From positions 1 to 64,000 of the forward strand of contig JAJYOG010000002.1 of the NCBI GenBank assembly GCA_021785935.1: a DNA stretch of 64,000 nucleotides. Reading direction: 5' to 3'. The position numbers and the translations under genes were made by a program. Below the pieces are notes generated by a model. The model ran no database searches, had not been told where the DNA came from, and saw nothing but the letters and a program-made list of their open reading frames with translations. This DNA comes from Actinomycetes bacterium (GTDB lineage: Bacteria > Actinomycetota > Thermoleophilia > BMS3ABIN01). Below, in pieces: positions 58,210-64,000 of this stretch (position 1 is its first letter; each line of letters opens with the position of its first letter).

Positions 58210-59976
58210 CTACTCGTCCGCCGGCTCTCCCTCAGAGGCGTATTGCAGCCAGGAAGTTAATCCCAGATAGATGAAGAAAAGGAAGGCCACACCCGTCTGC
58301 CAGAGAAAACAGTCGAGGATGCCGTGAAAAACGTAGGAAGTAAATGCGACGATCAGAGCCAGTGAGACCAGACGCGCGCCCAGCCCCTGCCTGCGGTTGC
58401 GAACCAGCCGGAACTGCTCCGTAAAAACTCGAATCAACATGAACACCATCACGGCCAGCCCGATAACGCCGGTAGTAGCCGCGGCCTCCAGCAATATATT
58501 ATGAGCCCTTACTCGTTCGTCATGCGGCAGCTCGGGCGAATAATCATTGTAACGTTTTCGGAACTGGTCGGGACCCAGACCGAGCACCGGATTGGCCCTC
58601 CATGCCCGGTATGCGGCCCGCCATAGCTGAACCCTTGAGACCGAGGCTACGTCCGGCTCCCCGGCTTCAAACGATGCGGGCGGCTCGCTTGTGACCCACA
58701 GATGGCTGCGGCCGCCCACGAACTCAAGCGGCACAACCGCCGGCGCGACGCCCGCGGTCGAAAATAGGCCAACGTGTTTTTGAGCCAGCTCAAGAAGGAA
58801 AACATACTTGCCATCATGATCCGGCGTCTTAAAATCCAGAACCAGATCAACTTCCCCGCCGGGAGGCACACTATGCGGCAGCTTGGTGACAATGTATTGG
58901 ATGTCCTGCTGGATCTCTTTTTCCGGATAGTTCACCCAGCGGTAAGAACCTTCAACCGCGTCGTCCCCTTCCGCCTCCCAGGTGATCGATCCCAGATTCC
59001 TGATGTGCATTCTGGCTGTGCCGACCTGACCCAGCGATAGGTCCGTCGGCATATTTCGCAGCGTGTACTCGGCGCCGTACCGCTGCGCCTGCCAGGAGAC
59101 ATCCAGCCGGGAGGCCATCTTGTCGCTGAACAGTGTCAGCCCGCCCAATGTAACCGCCAGCACCACCGCGCCCAGTATCAAAAAACCCCAGACGCGGCGG
59201 CCGTACCCAAAGACCGCGGCCAGCGCAGCGCCGCCCAAAAAGGCAACCGGTGTCGATACGAGAGCGGTACGGGTATAAGTGAAGATCTGCAGCATCATCA
59301 CCCCGGTCAGCAGCACCACAACCGCGGCCTCGATCAATAAACGGCGGCTTTTTTCCCGGGCGCGTCCGGCAAACCAAAGCCCAAAAGCGAGGGCAACCGG
59401 CAGTGTCAGCTCCAGATACATCGAGAGCACTGTCGGAAACGGAAGGGTGGATGCGACGCGAATGTTATAGAAGGCGCCAAAGGTAATGATCCCTTCCTGG
59501 AAGGGCTCGAGAATCGATGGCCACTGAGCGGATGGAATCAAATCTTCCATTAAGCCAACCACAGTTACGATTACTAGCGCGGCGGCAATGCTACCGGCGA
59601 TCCACAAATGGCCGCGGGATCTGGCGGGCAAACGGGAAACAGCAAGATAAACCAGGGCGGCATAGGTCATCCTCAGGGAAAACTTCAAAGCCCCGGGCTT
59701 GTCTTCGGCTACCAGCGCCGCGGAAAGGAAATTGACAAAAAGGAAGAGGATGACAGCGACGTCAAGCTTACGCCTTGAGAGATACCAGGACAGGTTGGAA
59801 ACGGCATAAATCAGCGAGGTAAAAATGAGAAGTCCCGCAGCGGCTTCCGAGGTAGTGAAGCCGACAGGGCCTGCCGTGATGACCGGTGTCCGGATTTCAA
59901 ACGCGGTGAACACAGCAGCCAGGCAAGCGGCGATTACAACCAGCCGCGAGCGGATATCCAGACGAGCCTCAGACAC
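58210..59976 (-). CDS. O-antigen ligase-like protein with inserted Ig-like domain
   Basis: Fourth Wzy/WaaL-type protein, 588 residues from GTG 59976. About ten helices lie in residues 15-285. A soluble stretch at about 300-420 (GQVGTARMHIRNLGSITWEAEGD, YRWVNYPEKEIQQDI, SVPPGGEVDLVLDFKTPDHDG) resembles the NBR1-central/Ig-like domains that present W-rich beta-sandwiches (G-TW pattern); it would face outside. Then VLGLGPDQFRKRYNDY...HNILLEAAATTGVIG is the ligase loop. The track start (60114) would give a 46-residue, Arg/Trp-rich leader overlapping the GT gene; GTG 59976 overlaps that gene by only eight bases. Role of the insert: substrate recognition, by inference. Confidence 0.85.
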   Translation of the reverse strand: MSEARLDIRSRLVVIAACLAAVFTAFEIRTPVITAGPVGFTTSEAAAGLLIFTSLIYAVSNLSWYLSRRKLDVAVILFLFVNFLSAALVAEDKPGALKFSLRMTYAALVYLAVSRLPARSRGHLWIAGSIAAALVIVTVVGLMEDLIPSAQWPSILEPFQEGIITFGAFYNIRVASTLPFPTVLSMYLELTLPVALAFGLWFAGRAREKSRRLLIEAAVVVLLTGVMMLQIFTYTRTALVSTPVAFLGGAALAAVFGYGRRVWGFLILGAVVLAVTLGGLTLFSDKMASRLDVSWQAQRYGAEYTLRNMPTDLSLGQVGTARMHIRNLGSITWEAEGDDAVEGSYRWVNYPEKEIQQDIQYIVTKLPHSVPPGGEVDLVLDFKTPDHDGKYVFLLELAQKHVGLFSTAGVAPAVVPLEFVGGRSHLWVTSEPPASFEAGEPDVASVSRVQLWRAAYRAWRANPVLGLGPDQFRKRYNDYSPELPHDERVRAHNILLEAAATTGVIGLAVMVFMLIRVFTEQFRLVRNRRQGLGARLVSLALIVAFTSYVFHGILDCFLWQTGVAFLFFIYLGLTSWLQYASEGEPADE

Positions 59977-61084
59977 GTGACGCGTCGCGGAGGATCTCCA
60001 GGGTCTGTTCGGCCGCCTTCTTCCAGCTGAACCCGGCAGCACGCTCCAACCCCTTTCTCCGCAGGTCGGCCGCCAAATCAGGGTCGCTGAAAATGCTATC
60101 CATGGCCCGGGCAAGCTCGTTGGTATCCAGAGGGTTTACATAGAGGCCACCGTCACCAACTACCTCCGGCAGCGACGAACTCCTGGAAACTATCACCGGC
60201 GTGCCCGAGGCCATCGCCTCAAGCGGAGGCAGACCAAATCCTTCATAAAGGGACGGATACACAAACGCCGCAGCCTGTCGGTAGAGCGCGGGCAGGAAAC
60301 GTTCGCGTACATAGCCGGTAATATGAACACGCCCCAGCAGGTCCAGCCGTTCCAGTTCGTCGAAAATCGCCTGGGCCATCCAGCCGCGGCGTCCCGCGAG
60401 AACCAGGTGCACATCCGGCCTTTGTTTGGCGACCTGGTCGAAGCTCTTGATGAGAAAATTGAGATTCTTTCGAGGCTCGAGCGTCCCCACAAACAGGATG
60501 TACGGTTTGATGATACCGTAATGGCTCATCGCCTCTTCATCTTCAGGATGGGGATCCGGATTGAATTCCTCGGGAGCGCCCTCATGAACAACCGATATCT
60601 TCTGGCTAGGCACACTCATCAGACGCACCAGATCGAGCTTGGTATTGTTGGAAACAGCAATAATATGCCGGCTGCGGCGAGTTGAAATTGGCACCAGGCT
60701 CCGTGCCCAGATGACGTTGCGCAATGAGTGTGTTTTGGGGAACAGCCGGAAGGAAAGGTCGTGAATGGTAAGCACCATGGGACAGGTAGCGGCAATCGAG
60801 AGAACAAAGTTGGTGAAGAAACAAACATCGATGCGATGTTGTCTTAGCAGCATCGGCAAGACAAACTGCCGCCAGGGCTCCTGGTACACCAGGTTGCTGC
60901 GGACAACCGAAACGTTTGACCTGCTGGCTGCGTGATCCTCGAAGCCGGTCTCGCGGCTGCTGAACAAGTATAGCTGCTCATCGGAGCCGAGGAGGTCCAT
61001 CATCTCCTCGACGACGCGATGGGTATACCAGTCCACACCGCTCTTTGTGGACTGAATCGCCGAAATATCAACACCAATGCGCAT
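59969..61084 (-). CDS. Glycosyltransferase family 4
   Basis: 371-residue GT-B transferase. N-terminus [45 protein letters not shown]; donor site [18 protein letters not shown] and EX7E in [20 protein letters not shown] paralogue of 57044, with the same IHDLSF and EPRKNL blocks. It starts leaderless-style (TAGAAT eight bases before ATG 61084) and is coupled to the polymerase gene downstream. Probably a mannosyl-, rhamnosyl- or similar transferase by resemblance only. Confidence 0.93.
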   Translation of the reverse strand: MRIGVDISAIQSTKSGVDWYTHRVVEEMMDLLGSDEQLYLFSSRETGFEDHAASRSNVSVVRSNLVYQEPWRQFVLPMLLRQHRIDVCFFTNFVLSIAATCPMVLTIHDLSFRLFPKTHSLRNVIWARSLVPISTRRSRHIIAVSNNTKLDLVRLMSVPSQKISVVHEGAPEEFNPDPHPEDEEAMSHYGIIKPYILFVGTLEPRKNLNFLIKSFDQVAKQRPDVHLVLAGRRGWMAQAIFDELERLDLLGRVHITGYVRERFLPALYRQAAAFVYPSLYEGFGLPPLEAMASGTPVIVSRSSSLPEVVGDGGLYVNPLDTNELARAMDSIFSDPDLAADLRRKGLERAAGFSWKKAAEQTLEILRDASRV

Positions 61085-61092
61085 ATTAGGTT

Positions 61093-61098
61093 ATTCTA
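61093..61098 (-). promoter_or_regulatory. -10 box (TAGAAT), leaderless start of the GT4 gene
   Basis: Minus-strand TAGAAT ends eight bases before ATG 61084 in the 39-base gap after the LCP gene, with no Shine-Dalgarno sequence. Same pattern as 23122, 46030 and 57032. Confidence 0.45.
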
Positions 61099-61123
61099 GC
61101 TTTACCGGCTGTCTAATGCCATC

Positions 61124-62209
61124 TTAACCGGCAAGGAAATCCCTCAGCAGCGCCTGATTGGCGTCGTCGTCCAGAACGACATAAGAGATGCCCCCGATGT
61201 CGCGCCCGGTCCCCACCATCACGAATTTACGATTCCGGTCTGACGGTGTGCGAAACTTCACCCAGCCCAGCCTCATCAGCTCGTTGGTTGAAATATCCGT
61301 TGTCACATTGCCGATCATGTCTGGCGCCAGCAGCGGCATCCGGGCAAGATTGAACGGACTGTTTATCTTCTTCTGCAAGGCCTCCATGAACTGTTGTTGC
61401 CGGCCCATACGCTGAAAATCGTTGTCGGAGTACCGCACCCGCACATAGACGAGCGCCCGGTCGCCGCTCATATGTTGCAGGCCCTGGTCGAAGTGCACCT
61501 GCGTCCAGTCGTATCCCTGCGGATATTGCGAATCGATAGCGCTGGGAACATCGATATCGACCCCTCCGAGGCTGTCGACAATCGACGGAAATCCCGAAAA
61601 ATTCAGCTCGATGTAATGGTGGATCGGCAGCCCAGTCAATGCTTCTACCGACTTGATCATCAGCGCCGGCCCGCCCCAGGCATAGGCCGCGTTGATCTTG
61701 TCCTCGCCGTATCCGGGAATATCGGCCAGAGTGTCACGTGGTATCGATAACTGCGAGATGGTCTTGGTCTGGCCGTTCACCCGCATGAGCAGGATGGTAT
61801 CGGCGCGCGAATTCTCACCCGGCCGCTGGTCGCTTCCCAGAAAGAGTATATTCTCCGGCGCGGATGAGACGCCACCGGGAGCACTCGCCAGCGTCTGCCT
61901 GACATCGGCTGGGACTTTGGCGTTGCTTTCCTTAACCACCCGGTCCAGCCTCCAGTACGAGATGCCCGCAAACACCAGCAGAGACAGAAGCAGGAGCAAG
62001 AGCGCCAGACCGATGCGCTTGCCCCAGCGGCGAGGCTTTTTTCGATGATAAGACCCATCAACTGGTTGAGGCGCTTCAATATCCCCGAGTGAGGAGGATG
62101 AAGCCCGCCTGCGCCGGCCCTCGTCTTTTTTTAGTGGTTTCTTGGAGCCCAGACGGGAACTTTTATAGCGGGTATATGGTTTTGGTTCCGGTTTTTTCTT
62201 GTTATCCAA
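61124..62209 (-). CDS. LytR-CpsA-Psr (LCP) family cell-wall glycopolymer ligase
   Basis: 361-residue membrane-anchored LCP protein that transfers a glycan from undecaprenyl-PP to peptidoglycan or another acceptor. A basic, Ser-rich cytoplasmic tail of about 65 residues (KKPEPKPYTRYKSSRLG, RRRRASSSS) precedes one helix (IGLALLLLLLSLLVFAGI). The LCP domain has LFLGSDQRPGENSRADTILL, QLSIPRDTLADIPG, DKINAAYAWGG and GGVDIDVPSAID, with the conserved Arg/Asp residues. The tail might be a kinase target (RRRRAS pattern), an inference. This gene is the main sign that the glycan is fixed to a monoderm-type wall. TTG start. Confidence 0.93.
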   Translation of the reverse strand: MDNKKKPEPKPYTRYKSSRLGSKKPLKKDEGRRRRASSSSLGDIEAPQPVDGSYHRKKPRRWGKRIGLALLLLLLSLLVFAGISYWRLDRVVKESNAKVPADVRQTLASAPGGVSSAPENILFLGSDQRPGENSRADTILLMRVNGQTKTISQLSIPRDTLADIPGYGEDKINAAYAWGGPALMIKSVEALTGLPIHHYIELNFSGFPSIVDSLGGVDIDVPSAIDSQYPQGYDWTQVHFDQGLQHMSGDRALVYVRVRYSDNDFQRMGRQQQFMEALQKKINSPFNLARMPLLAPDMIGNVTTDISTNELMRLGWVKFRTPSDRNRKFVMVGTGRDIGGISYVVLDDDANQALLRDFLAG

Positions 62210-62305
62210 ATCGGGGTCTGACCGGTTGTATGTTTTATCTGAAGAAGGCGGGCGGGCGAGTCGTGCGAACCTGAAAACTATAACAAAAAAACGTGCTAAA
62301 AATGA

Positions 62306-62333
62306 AAAACCGCCAGGCGGAACCCGGCGGTTT
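62306..62333 (-). terminator. Intrinsic terminator after the DUF5658-like gene
   Basis: Minus strand reads AAACCGCC-GGGTTCCGCCT-GGCGGTTTTTCATTTTT: an 8-bp stem followed by a T-run, 18 bases after the stop of 62351-62878. The other strand (AAAACCGCC...GGCGGTTT) could also work weakly. Confidence 0.75.
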
Positions 62334-62350
62334 AAAAGCCCTTCGAGGAA

Positions 62351-62878
62351 TCAGCCGACTATCAGCTGGAAGTAAAGGTGATAGATCACCACAGCGCCAT
62401 AGCACGCGGTTGCGGCGGTCATACCCCGCAAAGCCAGCGGCAGTTCGCGCATTTTCCAGAGGATCAGGCTGCCGGTGCCAACAATTGCCGACTTGAAAAA
62501 CATGCCCAAGGGGAGACCCATGCTGAACAGGCCGGCCATTACCGGATTTGCCTCTGCGAAGCCCAAAGAGAGAGCCCGTGCCGTAAGAATGGAGTCAAAC
62601 AGGTTAAAAGTAACCAGTAACGCGACCAACAGCAGCGGAAATGCGCCTGCATTGCCTTGAGTCAGGCTTTTCGCAGCTGAGGATGAAAAACCGATTCCAG
62701 CAAGTTTGTAGTTTCCTGGAATCCAGTTACTCATGGTTCGCCGGTCCTGATCAGACCAGTGGACCACCTCTATCCGCTGCATGCGCCGGTCCGCTATGAG
62801 GTAGCTGCAACCGTCGCAGACAGACTCGCAACCGGAACGGTGCGAAGGGTCGGCGATGCATACCATTCTTTCAGCCAC
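62351..62878 (-). CDS. DUF5658-like membrane protein with Cys-containing N-terminus
   Basis: 175 residues with four predicted C-terminal helices. The helix block LVTFNLFDSILTARALSLGFAEANPVMAGLF and MFFKSAIVG match the DUF5658 pattern (N-F-D-x-LT...E-NP). The N-terminal ~70 residues are soluble and contain CIADPSHRSGCESVCDGC, a possible metal site. No function is established for the family. GTG start 62878 has GGAG five bases upstream. It is followed by an intrinsic terminator, and so is transcribed apart from the LCP gene. Confidence 0.75.
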   Translation of the reverse strand: MAERMVCIADPSHRSGCESVCDGCSYLIADRRMQRIEVVHWSDQDRRTMSNWIPGNYKLAGIGFSSSAAKSLTQGNAGAFPLLLVALLVTFNLFDSILTARALSLGFAEANPVMAGLFSMGLPLGMFFKSAIVGTGSLILWKMRELPLALRGMTAATACYGAVVIYHLYFQLIVG

Positions 62879-62946
62879 ATTTTCTCCAATCCGCCTCCCC
62901 AGGCAGGATAGTAGGTCTATTGAACCATTTTAACCTATGTTCCATC

Positions 62947-62964
62947 AATACCCCATTGGGTATT
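62947..62964. promoter_or_regulatory. Inverted repeat in the divergent gap (possible terminator or operator)
   Basis: AATACCC-CATT-GGGTATT, a perfect 7-bp inverted repeat, followed on the plus strand by TTT. It sits between divergent genes, upstream of the ROK -10 box at 62995, so it would not end a known transcript. An operator for the ROK gene or the DUF5658-like gene is possible. Confidence 0.4.
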
Positions 62965-62985
62965 TTTCCATGATAACTTAAGCAG

Positions 62986-63000
62986 ATCACGTGATATACT
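62986..63000 (+). promoter_or_regulatory. ROK gene -10 box (TATACT) with overlapping palindrome ATCACGTGAT
   Basis: TATACT (62995-63000) lies 45 bases before ATG 63045. The perfect 10-bp palindrome ATCACGTGAT (62986-62995) touches it and would suit a repressor site. No clear -35 box (ATGATA at 62970 is the nearest). Confidence 0.4.
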
Positions 63001-63010
63001 CTCGGGCGCG

Positions 63011-63043
63011 GGAGGCGCAATGGAGGCGCAATGGAGGCGCAAT
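63011..63043 (+). repeat. Three perfect 11-bp tandem repeats carrying the Shine-Dalgarno of the ROK gene
   Basis: GGAGGCGCAAT occurs three times in a row (63011-63021, 63022-63032, 63033-63043), one base before ATG 63045. Each copy holds GGAGG. The copies also create ATGs at 63020 and 63031, both out of frame with the gene. Confidence 0.85.
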
Positions 63044-63044
63044 T

Positions 63045-64000
63045 ATGAGTACGGTTTCAGAGAAACTTGTAATCGGTTTTGACCTCGGCGGCACTAAGAT
63101 GGCCGCCGGACTCATCGACGGCCGCCTCAACCTTATCGACTCCGTTCAAACCAGAACGCCCACCGAAAGCCAGAACAACCTTTTGGCCGGCATTGCCGCC
63201 ATGGTCAAGGATCTGGCTTCCCGCGCCCCTTCGCCGGTTGCCGCCATCGGCTTTGGCATCCCTTCGATGATCGACCAGAAACGTGGCCGCGCCGTGATGT
63301 CTGTCAACGTTCCCCTCGCCGATTTCGATTTCGTGGATTATTTCCGACGGGAGCTGGAGCTGCCCGTCTTCATCGACAACGACGCCAACCTGGCCGCGCT
63401 TGCCGAAGTGCGGGCAGGAGCCGCAAAAGGCGTCTCGGAGGTCATCATGATAACGATGGGAACCGGCATCGGCGGCGGCATCATCGTCAACGGCAAAGTC
63501 TACCGCGGCTCCGTCGGCAGCGCCGCGGAGCTGGGGCACATGGTTATTGATGTCAATGGCCCCAAATGCCAGGGTTCCTGTGAGAACTACGGCTGCTTCG
63601 AGACCCTGGCATCCGGAACGGCAATGCACCGGTATGCTCACGAGGCTGCAGGGCAATATTCCGATTCAGCCCTGGCCAAGGCCAAAGCCGCGGGAGAAAA
63701 GCTTGACGGCTCGCTGCTCTCGCGCCTGGCGCTTGAAAATGACGCCGCCGCCCTGTCCGTCTTTGAAAAAATCGGATTCTATACGGGGGTTGGCATCACC
63801 AGCCTCGTCAATATCTTCAACCCTGAAGTCTTCGTAGTCGGTGGTGGCCTCATTAAGGCGGGAGAGCTTATACTGGGACCAGCCCGTGAGTTCCTGTTGA
63901 AGAGGGGCCTGAAGCCCAATCGTGACGTGGTCAGGATAGTTCCGGCTCATTTTGGTGTTGAGGCAGGCATGTTTGGCGCCGCCTGCCTGGCGTTTGACGG
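63045..64000 (+). CDS. ROK-family sugar kinase (glucokinase-like), partial at the window edge
   Basis: ATP-dependent hexose kinase of the ROK family, probably glucokinase. It is not in the ORF track because it runs off the end. ATP site GFDLGGTKMAAGLIDG near residue 13; catalytic Asp in FIDNDANLAALAE (about 109); MGTGIGGGIIVNGKV; the zinc/sugar signature ELGHMVIDVNGPKCQGSCENYGCFE, with a C-x4-C-x4-C version of the family motif; FVVGGGLIKAGE near the end. About 318 codons are present, near full length. Start ATG 63045 is preceded by three copies of a GGAGG-bearing 11-mer. It would supply glucose-6-phosphate, and so glucose-1-phosphate for rfbA. Confidence 0.93.
   Translation, partial: MSTVSEKLVIGFDLGGTKMAAGLIDGRLNLIDSVQTRTPTESQNNLLAGIAAMVKDLASRAPSPVAAIGFGIPSMIDQKRGRAVMSVNVPLADFDFVDYFRRELELPVFIDNDANLAALAEVRAGAAKGVSEVIMITMGTGIGGGIIVNGKVYRGSVGSAAELGHMVIDVNGPKCQGSCENYGCFETLASGTAMHRYAHEAAGQYSDSALAKAKAAGEKLDGSLLSRLALENDAAALSVFEKIGFYTGVGITSLVNIFNPEVFVVGGGLIKAGELILGPAREFLLKRGLKPNRDVVRIVPAHFGVEAGMFGAACLAFD

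Noticed and set aside
63057-63656. 199-residue minus-strand ORF
   Set aside because: Shadow of the ROK kinase, which is absent from the track only because it runs off the window.
1-64000. CRISPR arrays, rRNA genes or insertion sequences
   Set aside because: No regularly spaced repeats, rRNA segments or transposase genes were seen. The only mobile-element signs are at 1-2368.

Overview
The window reads as a GC-rich chromosome segment of an anaerobic, probably deep-branching actinobacterial (monoderm-like) bacterium. The clues are a LytR-CpsA-Psr (LCP) cell-wall glycopolymer ligase, frequent GTG/TTG starts, several genes whose start codon lies only 5-8 bases after a TANNNT -10 box (leaderless transcripts), no Wza/Wzz-type outer-membrane export genes, and very many oxygen-sensitive Fe-S enzymes (radical SAM, ferredoxin-like aldo/keto reductase). 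The lineage is inference; no rRNA or marker gene is present.

Layout. 1-2325: right end of an integrated element, visibly more AT-rich than the rest, with an XRE repressor, an ImmA/IrrE-like protein lacking the catalytic Glu, and a large serine recombinase whose ORF runs into the 3' end of a CAU-anticodon tRNA (2325-2401, minus). 2533-6205: complete dTDP-L-rhamnose operon (rfbA-rfbC-rfbD-rfbB). 6209-25581, minus strand: a long glycan operon with a B12-type radical SAM enzyme, two methyltransferases, a SPASM radical SAM enzyme, a ferredoxin-domain aldo/keto reductase, two Wzy/WaaL-like proteins, a Wzx flippase, a GT2, four GT4 transferases, a second SPASM radical SAM enzyme and a third polymerase with TPR repeats. 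26058-27449: a secreted parallel beta-helix (NosD-like) protein behind an AT-rich promoter region. 27491-46021, minus strand: four B12-type radical SAM enzymes, an AsnB and a degenerate AsnB partner, a flippase, twin GT39 transferases, two dolichyl-phosphate-mannose-synthase-like GT2s, a DegT aminotransferase and a SPASM radical SAM enzyme. 46088-50692: an ArnE/ArnF-like SMR pair, then a sixth B12-type radical SAM enzyme, a methyltransferase, a GT2 and a nucleoside phosphorylase. 50747-62209: third flippase, methyltransferase, three GT4s, a nucleotidyltransferase-fold protein, the WcaJ-type initiating transferase, a fourth polymerase/ligase and the LCP protein. 62351-64000: a DUF5658-like membrane protein and a ROK-family sugar kinase cut by the window edge.

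How it fits together. dTDP-rhamnose and other activated sugars feed glycosyltransferases that build repeat units on undecaprenyl phosphate, started by the WcaJ-type enzyme. Wzx-like flippases and Wzy-like polymerases export and polymerise them, and the LCP enzyme would attach the product to peptidoglycan. A second route resembling ArnB-ArnC-ArnE/F-ArnT (DegT aminotransferase, polyprenyl-P-sugar synthases, SMR flippase pair, GT39 transferases) could add lipid-carried sugars outside the membrane. The most striking feature is nine radical SAM enzymes (six with a B12-binding-type N-terminus, three SPASM/twitch) interleaved with these genes, suggesting an anaerobic cell-wall glycan decorated by radical chemistry such as C-methylation, dehydration or epimerisation. 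Its substrate is not known from sequence.
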